Shown in pieces: positions 9,079 through 16,050 of a stretch of 64,000 nt of DNA; position 1 is the first letter of the stretch; each line of letters starts with the position of its first letter. The notes beneath the pieces are model-generated. The model did no database searches. It worked only from the letters and a program-made list of their open reading frames with translations, and was not told the DNA's origin. The position numbers and the translations under genes are program-made. The stretch is from Streptomyces sp. KMM 9044 (GTDB lineage Bacteria; Actinomycetota; Actinomycetes; Streptomycetales; Streptomycetaceae): positions 4,216,001 to 4,280,000 of the forward strand of contig NZ_CP113910.1 in assembly GCF_024701375.2 (NCBI RefSeq), given 5' to 3'.

Positions 9079-9120
9079 CTACTGGCCCGCAGCCACCTCT
9101 TCCGTCCGGTATGCGTACAT
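9079..9120 (-). CDS. 13-residue micro-ORF with strong ribosome binding site
   Basis: The frame reads MYAYRTEEVAAGQ and ends with TAG. It begins 9 bases after AAAGGAGGTG, a 10-base match to the complement of the 16S rRNA 3' end, and sits about 26 bases downstream of a predicted transcription start. It may encode a small peptide, act as a leader, or merely be an anti-SD-binding part of a small RNA. No similarity to known peptides is recognised, and coding status rests only on the ribosome site and promoter. Confidence 0.35.
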   Translation of the reverse strand: MYAYRTEEVAAGQ

Positions 9121-9276
9121 CTGCCGAACCACCTCCTTTCCGGAATGCCACCACCCTAGGAAACGCCCCGCCGTCCGATCAACCGCTTTTTCGAGATACT
9201 GACCGTCGGCCGTGTCGCCGCTGGTCACCTGCCGTGCGGCGGACGGGAGACACGGGGCGGCGGGCGATCGAGGGCG

Positions 9277-9640
9277 GGGCGGTGTCCGAGGAGCGGATCG
9301 GCTGCGCGCGGGTCATGGCGGACGGGGACCGGGCGTACGTGTGGGACCACCGGGTTCGACTGCGCCACCATGACGATCCCCGACGACGTGGTCGACCAGA
9401 CCGGGCAATGCCGGCGGAACCTCGGGGCGGCCCCGGACGGGGCGGGGCGCACCTTCCCGCAGTGGTGCTGCGGGTGCGGTGCCCGCTGCCCGCGCGGGAG
9501 GACTCCGGGCCGAGCCGTGACGGCCGGTGCCGAGGGCTGCTTCGGCGGGACCCGCCCCGCGGCCACCACGCAGGTGTGCGGGCTCGCCGACCCGCGGACG
9601 AGGATCGAGATCGAGGTGGACGCCCGGCGGGGGAGCGGCG
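9277..9640 (+). pseudogene. decayed RidA/YjgF-family gene (at least three frameshifts)
   Basis: RidA-family signatures occur in order but in alternating frames: EERIGCARVMADGDRAYV, then GTTGFDCATMTIPDDVVDQT after loss of bases near 9342, then VVLRVRCPLPARED back in the first frame, then CFGGTRPAATTQVCGLADPR and IEIEVDARRG in the other frame. The order and content cover almost a whole RidA protein, which normally removes reactive enamine/imine intermediates. No single frame spans it, so it is a pseudogene. It lies between the citrate synthase and the PAS protein, in the plus orientation. Confidence 0.75.
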
Positions 9641-9803
9641 GCCGAGCGGCTGCCGAGCGGAAACGGGCGCGAAATGCCGGTGGGGTACAACGATTCCCTC
9701 AATGTTGCGGGAACCCGGTGTGCGCTGAGTCACGTTCAAGTTGAATGATGGCAAGTGGGTGGACCGACGTGCCGTACGTAGGACGCAGCTGCAGGGGGTC
9801 CAG

Positions 9804-11231
9804 GTGAGTGCTTCCCGACGTAGTGGGACCACTGACGAAGTGGGGCCCGACGAGCCCGGGCGGGAGAGTCCGGGCGGTTCCGATCTGCTGGCCGCGTTGC
9901 TGGACGGCATGGACGCCGCCCTGTGCGCCTTCGACGCGGACGCGGTGGTGACGCACTGGAACCGCGAGGCCGAGCGCATCCTCGGGTGGACCGCGGCCGA
10001 GGCCGTGGGCCGGCGGGGCTTCGCCGGATGGGCGGTGCGCGGCGCGGACGCGGCGGAGGTGGAGGCCCGGCTGACGTCGGCCATGGAGGCCTCGGGCCGG
10101 CAGGTGCACGAGTTCGCGCTGCTGACCAAGGACGGCGGCCGGGTGCTGGTGCGGACCCAGTCCGCGGCCGTACGCGGGCCCGACGGGAAGCCGGCGGGTG
10201 TGTACTGCGCGTTCAGCGAGGTGCACACGCAGATCGACCTGGAACGGTCGATCGCGCTGAGCGAGGCGCTGCTGGAGGAGGCGAGCTGGGGCGTCGTCCT
10301 CGTGGACGCCGACCTGCGGCCCACCGTGGTGAACGCGCACGCGGCGAAGGCGCTCGGCACCGGGCGCACCTCCGTGCTGGGGCGGCCGCTCGGGGAGCTG
10401 CTGGCGCAGGGGGTGGAGGAGCTGGAGAGCGCGCTCACCCATGTGCTGGCGGAGGGTGCTCCGCCCGCGCCCGCCGAGATCTGGGTAAGTGTGCGGGAGC
10501 CGAAGGGCGAACGGCGGCGGTGCTGGCGGTGCGGCTTCGTGCGGCTGGCGTCGCCGCTGGCGGAGGAGCCGGTGCCGCTCGGTGCGGGCTGGCTGTTCCA
10601 GGACGTGACCGAGGCCCGGCAGAGCGAGCAGGAGGCGTCGCTGGTGCGGTTCCGGGCGCAGCAGCTGCACCGGGCGGCGCGGGCGGCGGCCGAGTGCGAG
10701 GACCCGGCCGAGGCCGTCACCGTCCATCTGGACTTCGCGCTCGCCGGATTCGCCGACCACGCGCTGATCGACCGTGTGGCGGACCGGGCGGCCGACGCGG
10801 CCGACGCGGCCGACGAGGCGGAGGGCGCGGAGAGCGCGGGCCGGGTCCGGCTGGTGCGGATCGCGGCCACGCCGTCCGGGGCGCCGGGACCGAGCCGGCT
10901 CGCCGGGCAGGCGGGGCTGCCGGTGCGGTACGGCCCGGGCCACCCCGCCCTGCGGTGTGTCGAGCGGGCCGGTTCCGTACGGGCCGACTCGGGGGCGGTG
11001 ACGGCACCGGAGGCGCGCGCGTGGGCGGTGTCCCGGCAGTGGCCCGCGGACGCGGCGCACGCCCTGTGCACGGTGCTGCGCAGCCGCGGACGGACGCTCG
11101 GTGCCGTGACGTTTCTGCGCGGCCCGGGACGCAACGCCTTCGAACGCCCCGACGCGATGTACGCGGAGGACGTGGCCCTCCGCATCGCCACGGCCCTGGA
11201 CCTGGCGGGAGTGACCGGGCAGCCGGAGTGA
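9804..11231 (+). CDS. PAS/GAF domain sensory protein
   Basis: A 475-residue cytoplasmic sensor-like protein. An N-terminal PAS domain is clear (LLAALLDGMDAALCAFDADAVVTHWN, then ERILGWTAAEAVGRRGF), with a PAC-like segment ending FSEVHTQIDLERSIALSEALLEEA that leads into a second PAS domain (WGVVLVDADLRPTVVN). The C-terminal third resembles a GAF domain that ends AMYAEDVALRIATALDLA. There is no kinase, phosphatase or DNA-binding output domain, so it probably signals through partners. GTG at 9804 follows AGGGGGTCCAG and is preferred; an upstream ATG at 9741 would add 21 residues without a ribosome site. Between the PAS and GAF-like parts is a D/A-rich ADAADAADEAEGAESAG linker. Confidence 0.82.
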   Translation: MSASRRSGTTDEVGPDEPGRESPGGSDLLAALLDGMDAALCAFDADAVVTHWNREAERILGWTAAEAVGRRGFAGWAVRGADAAEVEARLTSAMEASGRQVHEFALLTKDGGRVLVRTQSAAVRGPDGKPAGVYCAFSEVHTQIDLERSIALSEALLEEASWGVVLVDADLRPTVVNAHAAKALGTGRTSVLGRPLGELLAQGVEELESALTHVLAEGAPPAPAEIWVSVREPKGERRRCWRCGFVRLASPLAEEPVPLGAGWLFQDVTEARQSEQEASLVRFRAQQLHRAARAAAECEDPAEAVTVHLDFALAGFADHALIDRVADRAADAADAADEAEGAESAGRVRLVRIAATPSGAPGPSRLAGQAGLPVRYGPGHPALRCVERAGSVRADSGAVTAPEARAWAVSRQWPADAAHALCTVLRSRGRTLGAVTFLRGPGRNAFERPDAMYAEDVALRIATALDLAGVTGQPE

Positions 11232-11266
11232 CGGCGGGGCCCGGTGCCGGGCTTCAGCGCCGGAAT

Positions 11267-12022
11267 TCAGTGCCGGTAGAAGATCCGGTCGGCGTACTGC
11301 TCCAGGATGCGGCCGTTCCAGTCGTGGCCGCCGTCGACGTTGCCGGAGCGCAGGAGGGGCGGCTCGATGCCGCGGTCGGCCAGGGTGGCGGCCGCGGTGG
11401 CCATGACCGCCTGGAGGAGGGCCGCGGTGACGACGGTGGAGGCGGGGGCGAAGGGGGCGGGGACGTTGTCCAGGGTCAGCTCCGCGTCACCGACCGCGAT
11501 CTTGGAGTCCAGGACGAGATCGCAGTGGTCCTTGAGGTAGGTCCCCGACGCGTGCCGGGACGTCGTCCTTGTCGCGTACGCCACCGAGGTCACGCCGATG
11601 ACCTTCAGACCCAGGGCGCGGGCGTTCATGGCCATCTCCACGGGCAGCGCGTTGCGCCCGGACAGGGAGACGATCACCAGCGCGTCGCCCGCGCGGGCCG
11701 GGGACGAGTCGAGCACGGCGCCCGCGAGCCCGTCGACGCGTTCGAGGGCCGAGCCGAGGGTGGCCGGCATGACGTCGACGCCGACGACGCCCGGGACGGC
11801 CAGCAGGTTCATCAGGGCGAGTCCGCCCGCGCGGTAGACGACGTCCTGCGCGGCGAGCGAGGAGTGGCCGGCGCCGAAGACGAAGAGGCGTCCGCCGCCC
11901 GAGACCGTGTCGGCGAGCAGGGTGCCCGAGGCCGCGACGGAGTCGGCCTCCTCGTCGCGGACCCGGTGCAGCAGGTCGATCGCGGCGTCGAGGAACCGGC
12001 CGGCCGGCGTGCGGTCGCTCAT
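11267..12022 (-). CDS. SIS-domain protein, UPF0309 family (putative phosphosugar isomerase/regulator)
   Basis: A 251-residue sugar isomerase (SIS) fold protein. The phosphosugar-binding segments LFVFGAGHSSLAAQD and IVSLSGRNALPVEMAMNA are visible, as is the family C-terminus GGHDWNGRILEQYADRIFYRH. ATG at 12022 has AAGGGATGCCGC upstream. In Streptomyces this family is a conserved neighbour of dmdR1, which here is divergent with about 260 bases between the starts. A phosphosugar substrate or DNA-independent regulatory role is possible; the reaction is unknown. Confidence 0.88.
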   Translation of the reverse strand: MSDRTPAGRFLDAAIDLLHRVRDEEADSVAASGTLLADTVSGGGRLFVFGAGHSSLAAQDVVYRAGGLALMNLLAVPGVVGVDVMPATLGSALERVDGLAGAVLDSSPARAGDALVIVSLSGRNALPVEMAMNARALGLKVIGVTSVAYATRTTSRHASGTYLKDHCDLVLDSKIAVGDAELTLDNVPAPFAPASTVVTAALLQAVMATAAATLADRGIEPPLLRSGNVDGGHDWNGRILEQYADRIFYRH

Positions 12023-12081
12023 GCGGCATCCCTTCGGGGTGGACTGCTGCCGATCACCGTGCGGTCCGGACCAGCGCCGTG

Positions 12082-13197
12082 TCAATATGACGGCCCGAGG
12101 GTCCGGGAAGCCCTTCGCGGCGGTCCTGCACCCCCCCTGTACCACCCCGCGCATACCCTTCGTTTCCACGGTGCGCCCCGATTGTCGGCGCCATGCGTCA
12201 GAATTGGGTTCAGGGCCAGCGCATGCGCCGGATGAGCCGTCCAGCCTCCGGCAGAGCCAATCGCAGATCTCATCGAGGGGCACGTATGTCCGGACTGATC
12301 GACACTACGGAGATGTATCTCCGCACCATCCTCGAGCTGGAAGAGGAAGGCGTGGTCCCCATGCGCGCCCGGATCGCGGAGCGGCTCGACCAGAGCGGGC
12401 CGACGGTCAGCCAGACGGTGGCGCGGATGGAGCGCGACGGCCTGGTGTCCGTCGCGGCCGACCGCCACCTGGAGTTCACCGACGAGGGCCGCCGGCTCGC
12501 CACCCGCGTGATGCGCAAGCACCGCCTCGCCGAGTGCCTGCTCGTCGACGTGATCGGCCTGGAGTGGGAGCAGGTGCACGCCGAGGCCTGCCGCTGGGAG
12601 CACGTGATGAGCGAGGCCGTCGAGCGCCGCGTGCTGGAGCTGCTGCGGCACCCCACCGAGTCGCCCTACGGCAACCCGATCCCGGGCCTGGAGGAGCTGG
12701 GCGAGAAGGACGGCGCCGACCCGTTCCTGGACGAGGGCATGGTGTCCCTGGCCGAACTCGACCCCGGCCTCGAGGGCAAGACGGTCGTGGTGCGCCGTAT
12801 CGGCGAGCCGATCCAGACGGACGCGCAGCTGATGTACACGCTGCGCCGGGCGGGCGTCCAGCCCGGTTCGGTGGTCAGCGTGACGGAGTCGGCGGGCGGT
12901 GTGCTCGTGGGCAGCAGTGGTGAGGCGGCCGAGCTGGAGAAGGACATCGCCTCGCACGTGTTCGTCGCCAAGCCGTAGTTGTATCCGTGTCTGTGTCCGG
13001 TCGACTCGACCGGCGTGGAAGGAAGGTGCGGAGCCGGTGCGATCGCGCCGAATCCGGGACCGAGTGCGTCGAAGCGCAGCGCTCGCCCGGTTCGCGTGCG
13101 AGGCTGGCGCGTGAGGCATATGGCCTGAGGGGCTCTTGGCCGGGCCGGCAGCGCTGCCATCCGGCCGGGGAGGGGCGGGAGGATGTGCCGTGACCAC
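12082..13197 (-). other. long open frame antisense to dmdR1 (adm-like)
   Basis: The strand opposite dmdR1 is open for 371 codons across the whole gene, and a second antisense frame (12270-12656) is also open. In S. coelicolor an antiparallel gene, adm, overlapping dmdR1 has been reported to affect siderophore and antibiotic production. Here the frame could be the counterpart. However, high-GC genes routinely leave long antisense frames, no convincing ribosome site is evident, and the residue composition looks like a shadow. Treat as a candidate only. Confidence 0.2.
12286..12978 (+). CDS. dmdR1: iron-dependent DtxR-family repressor DmdR1
   Basis: A 230-residue DtxR/IdeR-type metalloregulator. 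It has an N-terminal winged helix (EMYLRTILELEEEGVV, ARIAERLDQSGPTVSQTVARMERDGLV), the dimerisation/metal-binding domain with the ligands in CLLVDVIGLEWEQVHAEACRWEHVMSEAVE, and a C-terminal SH3-like domain with GSVVSVTESAGGVLVG. With Fe2+ it represses siderophore and iron genes. ATG at 12286 follows GAGGGG by 6 bases. Length and context (SIS protein divergent upstream) match S. coelicolor DmdR1, which is known to have a long overlapping antisense gene (adm). Confidence 0.95.
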   Translation: MSGLIDTTEMYLRTILELEEEGVVPMRARIAERLDQSGPTVSQTVARMERDGLVSVAADRHLEFTDEGRRLATRVMRKHRLAECLLVDVIGLEWEQVHAEACRWEHVMSEAVERRVLELLRHPTESPYGNPIPGLEELGEKDGADPFLDEGMVSLAELDPGLEGKTVVVRRIGEPIQTDAQLMYTLRRAGVQPGSVVSVTESAGGVLVGSSGEAAELEKDIASHVFVAKP

Positions 13198-13204
13198 GTG
13201 AGGA

Positions 13205-13230
13205 GCCCCGGCGCCGCACGGCGCCGGGGC
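13205..13230 (+). terminator. perfect 11-bp hairpin downstream of dmdR1
   Basis: GCCCCGGCGCC pairs with GGCGCCGGGGC across a GCAC loop, with flanking AGGA/TCCT extending it. It lies about 225 bases beyond the dmdR1 stop and before the hydrolase promoter, so it probably ends dmdR1 transcription. A GGGAGG site with an immediately following ATG (13181) overlaps it, so an attenuator-type function is a weaker alternative. Confidence 0.65.
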
Positions 13231-13399
13231 CTGTCCTCCCCTGTGCTGACCCGGAGCCCCGAGCTCCCAGGGTCATCCCCTGCGGACCGGTTTCCCCGAG
13301 TGGTCCGCCCCCCTCGTTGAAGATCTCCCCCCGGCCGTGGCGACCAATCCTCGAACAGGGTCACTCGAACGAGGGGTATTGGCGACTGGAACCGCATTC

Positions 13400-13421
13400 T
13401 CGAAAGCGCATTCGATAGTCT
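13400..13421 (+). promoter_or_regulatory. candidate -10 element with LexA-box-like palindrome, alpha/beta hydrolase promoter
   Basis: TCGAAAGCGCATTCGA (13400-13415) is a perfect-spacing palindrome (TCGAA, six bases, TTCGA) that differs at two positions from the actinobacterial LexA consensus TCGAAC-N4-GTTCGA. It abuts a -10-like TAGTCT at 13416-13421, 65 bases ahead of the hydrolase start. Two direct TCGAAC half-sites occur about 40 bases upstream. SOS control is a possibility, not a demonstrated fact. Confidence 0.4.
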
Positions 13422-13485
13422 GTGGGGCGGCAACAGCAGGCAGGGCAAGCAGCACGGCAGGCAGCGAGCTGGGGGTGCCAAGACG

Positions 13486-14349
13486 ATGGCGCGACGCATC
13501 GACGTGACGGGGGCGGACGGCATACGTCTCGCCGCCTGGGAGTTCGGCGACCCGCCCAAGACCGGCAGCGACCCGGCGGAGCGCACGAGCGTGCTGTTAC
13601 TCCACGGGCTCATGGGCCGCGCCTCGCACTGGGCGTCCACCGCCCGCTGGCTCTCCGCGCGGTACCGGGCGGTCGCCCTCGACCAGCGTGGCCACGGTCG
13701 CAGCGACAAGCCCGCGCAGGCCTCGTTCACCCGGGACGCCTACGTCGACGACACCGAGGCGGCCCTCGAACAGCTGGGCCTCGGCCCGGCCGTCCTCGTC
13801 GGCCACGGCATGGGCGCGCTCACCGCCTGGCAGTTGGCCGCCAAACGACCCGACCTGGTGCGCGGGGCGATCATCTGTGACATGCGGGCCTCCGCGCTCG
13901 GGGCCGCCTCGCAGCGCGAATGGGCGCAGTGGTTCAAGGCCTGGCCCGTCCCCTTCGCCACGCTCGCCGACGTCCGCAAGTGGTTCGTCGAGGACGACCC
14001 GTGGGTGGAGCGTCCGAACCCGGCCCGCGGCGAGTTCTACGCCGAGGTGATGGCCGAGTCCCCGGACGGCTGGCGGCCGGTCTTCGACCCCGGCCAGATG
14101 CTCCGTTCCCGCGAGACCTGGGTGTACGACGCGCACTGGGAGGAGCTGGCCCAGGTGCGGTGCCCGACCTTGGTGGTCCGCGGCCTCGACAGCGAACTGG
14201 GCCGTGCGGAGGCCCAGGAGATGGTCCGTGTCCTGCCCCGCGGCCGGTACGCGGAGGTGGCCGACGCCGGCCACCTCGTCCACTACGACCAGCCCGACGC
14301 CTGGCGCACGGCCATCGAACCCTTCCTGGACACCCTCCGGGACACCTGA
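13486..14349 (+). CDS. alpha/beta hydrolase (contains a TTA codon)
   Basis: A 287-residue alpha/beta-hydrolase fold enzyme. It shows LLLHGLMGRASHW (oxyanion region), ALDQRGHGRSDKP, a nucleophile elbow GHGMGALTA in which the usual G-x-S-x-G serine is replaced by methionine, and the late GHLVHYDQPDAW with the catalytic histidine. The absent serine means ordinary serine esterase chemistry is unlikely; a non-hydrolytic or cofactor-less role is possible. Codon 38 (13597-13599, inside VLLLHG) is TTA, the rare leucine codon read by the developmentally controlled bldA tRNA. The upstream noncoding region carries a LexA-like palindrome. Confidence 0.88.
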   Translation: MARRIDVTGADGIRLAAWEFGDPPKTGSDPAERTSVLLLHGLMGRASHWASTARWLSARYRAVALDQRGHGRSDKPAQASFTRDAYVDDTEAALEQLGLGPAVLVGHGMGALTAWQLAAKRPDLVRGAIICDMRASALGAASQREWAQWFKAWPVPFATLADVRKWFVEDDPWVERPNPARGEFYAEVMAESPDGWRPVFDPGQMLRSRETWVYDAHWEELAQVRCPTLVVRGLDSELGRAEAQEMVRVLPRGRYAEVADAGHLVHYDQPDAWRTAIEPFLDTLRDT

Positions 14350-14967
14350 GCCCCGGGCGTCCCCGGCCCTCGCCGGGTCCACAGGCCGTGCCGCGTACGC
14401 CGCCGCGGGTCACAGGCCCCGTGCCGGCAGGCCCGCCGCGTGCCCGCCCCGCCCGGCGGGCCCGTGTCCCCGCCCGGTTCCGGTGCTGTGTCGGCCCGAG
14501 GCGGTGTGCCGCCTGCCTGCCTGCCGTGGGTGCCGTGTACGCCGTCCCGTATCCGGCCGTCGATGCCGACGCGTCCGCGGGAAGTCCGCCTCGCGGCTCG
14601 TCGGCCAGGCCGCCCGGCGCCGCCCCGGTCCGCGCCCCGCCCGGCGGGTCCGTGTCCCCCGCTCAGCTCCCGGGCGTCTCCACCGCGTGGTGGTGGGCCG
14701 CAGACGACCGCAGGCCGCCGCATGCCGTGCATGCCCGTTCCGCGCCCACGGCCCCGTGCCCGTTTCCCCGCCGGCCACCCGGAGCCACCCCGGCCGCACC
14801 CCGTTCCCGTGCCGCCCGGTGGGCGCCCTCAGCCCTTGCTGACCGTCGTGAGGATCTCCGGCAGGCGGTGCCGTGCTCGGGGCCGCGCGGCACAGGCCGA
14901 GGACGGGGGGACGAGTCGTGCGCGCCGCGACCCTCTCCCGCCGCGTGCGCCACCGCTTCCACCGTTC
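14350..14967. other. noncoding GC-rich stretch with a direct repeat
   Basis: No convincing gene is seen; open frames here lack codon bias and ribosome sites. A roughly 25-bp segment (core CGCCCGGCGGG then CCGTGTCCCC) occurs twice, at about 14446-14471 and 14635-14659. The stretch separates the convergent hydrolase and primase-like genes, so terminators are expected here, but none stands out clearly. Confidence 0.5.
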
Positions 14968-15726
14968 CTACCGCTTCCGCTGATCCCGGCGGTCCCGGCG
15001 GTCCCGGCGGTCCCGGCGGTCCTGGCGGTCCTGGCGGTCCTGCCGGTCCTGCCGGTCGCGGCCGCACGCGTACGCCAGCGGCGGGATCAGCTCCGCGGCG
15101 TCCGGCAGCCACCGGTTCGCAGGTGTGGGTCTGCTGGCCCACTGCACGGCCCCCTTGGACCCGAACCGCGTGGGCGGGGCCGCCACGTACATCCCCTCAC
15201 CCCGCACGGTCAGATCGAGCGGGGACAGCGACCAGCCCAGGGAACGGATCAGGGCCGGCGCCTTCGCGGCGGCGCCGGGGAGCACGAAGAACTCCATGCG
15301 CCGGGCGGGCGTCAGGGTCACCGGACCGAGCGCCAGTTCCATCCGCTCCATCCGGGCCAGTGCCAGGAACCCGGCCGTCTCGGGAACGGAGATCGTGTCG
15401 AAGGAGTGGCCGGTGGGCAGCAGGATCGAGGCCGTCGGCCGCATCTGCCACATGCGGCGGACGGCGCTCGCACTGCCGGTCGCCTGGCCCGCCCAGTCGG
15501 AGCGCGCCGGGTGTGCGCCGGGTGCCGGGCACTCGACGACACCGCACGAGCAGCGGTGCACCCCGGCGACAGCCTCCAGCCAGGTGCCCGGAAACACGTC
15601 CCAGTGTCGCTCCTCGGTATAGCGAACCGCGGTGTCCAGCAGGGTTTCCCCGTGCTGCTTCGGGATCTGTCCGGCATCGGTCCCGGGGATCGTCTCTTCC
15701 ACGGTGAACACAACTACGTCCGCCAC
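14968..15726 (-). CDS. bifunctional DNA primase/polymerase N-terminal-like protein with repeat tail
   Basis: A 252-residue protein of a Streptomyces family related to the N-terminal domain of archaeo-eukaryotic-type primase/polymerases (AVRYTEERHWDVFPGTWLE, CSCGVVECPAPGAHPA, ILLPTGHSFDTISVPE). The cysteine/histidine cluster in CSCGVVECPAPGAH may bind a metal; typical catalytic acidic residues of active primases are not evident. GTG at 15726 is the first start in frame, but GTG at 15711 is as likely because no clear ribosome site precedes either. The last 30 residues are a run of D-R-R/D-R-Q tripeptides encoded by 9-base tandem repeats, which probably expanded recently and may not belong to the folded domain. 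Confidence 0.75.
   Translation of the reverse strand: MADVVVFTVEETIPGTDAGQIPKQHGETLLDTAVRYTEERHWDVFPGTWLEAVAGVHRCSCGVVECPAPGAHPARSDWAGQATGSASAVRRMWQMRPTASILLPTGHSFDTISVPETAGFLALARMERMELALGPVTLTPARRMEFFVLPGAAAKAPALIRSLGWSLSPLDLTVRGEGMYVAAPPTRFGSKGAVQWASRPTPANRWLPDAAELIPPLAYACGRDRQDRQDRQDRQDRRDRRDRRDRRDQRKR
14985..15062. repeat. 9-bp tandem repeat array in 3' end of the primase-like gene
   Basis: About eight to nine units of GGTCCCGGC, drifting to GGTCCTGGC and GGTCCTGCC, lie head to tail. On the minus strand they encode the repeated tripeptides DRR and DRQ at the C-terminus. The unit is a multiple of three, so copy-number changes keep the frame. Gradual base drift from one end to the other suggests stepwise slippage. 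Confidence 0.85.
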
Positions 15727-16050
15727 CAGGGGTTACGCCCGTGCCCGTGCGCGGGGGAGGGGCACCTGCCCGTGGTCGGGGCGCATGGGTGCATGTGCGG
15801 GGGCGCGCGTGGGGATCGGTGCCCGCGGGTGGGTAGCCAAGGGTGGGTGGTCAGGACGGGGCCGACATCCGCTGTTACCTCGTCAATTCGTACATGCCTC
15901 GCATCTTCGGCACCTCGGCGGGGCATTGATCTTCCCGGCCGGAACTTTCGCCCCTTCACGAGGGGAGTTGTCAGGGGACGGGCGGGCTCGGCCGCCGAAG
16001 ACACGTCAACTCGGTGCGCGGGCAGGCACCGCAGCCTCAGGGGGTATGCC
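15727..16050. other. divergent intergenic region
   Basis: It separates the primase-like gene (minus) from the XRE-type regulator (plus). It is G-rich on the plus strand, with GTGGGGATCGG and GGGTGGGTAG runs. I see no gene and no clear consensus promoter; it presumably holds both promoters. Confidence 0.4.

Larger units (their letters stand above)
8915..9146 (-). ncRNA. candidate small RNA / micro-ORF transcript with own promoter and structured 3' end
   Basis: On the minus strand there is a complete small transcription unit. A -35 TTGATC (9182-9177) and a -10 TAGGGT (9158-9153) are 18 bases apart, giving a predicted start near 9146. An almost perfect Shine-Dalgarno AAAGGAGGTG (9139-9130) follows, then ATG at 9120 opening a 13-codon frame ending at 9079. 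Further on, 9011-8934 can fold as a three-way junction (outer CGCAG/CTGCG, ACCCGCGAG/CTCGCGGGT, two inner hairpins) followed by a T-richer stretch at about 8933-8915, as in a terminator. It lies antisense to nothing and between two plus-strand genes. Function is unknown. Confidence 0.5.

Noticed and set aside
13181..13314. Short frame beginning MCRDHV after GGGAGG, as a possible cysteine-type leader peptide
   Set aside because: The SD is too close to the ATG, the frame runs through a terminator hairpin, and there is no regulatory cysteine run.
14204..14842. Plus-strand open frame following the hydrolase
   Set aside because: Overlaps the hydrolase end, lacks a ribosome site and shows P/R/A-rich noise without any family signature.
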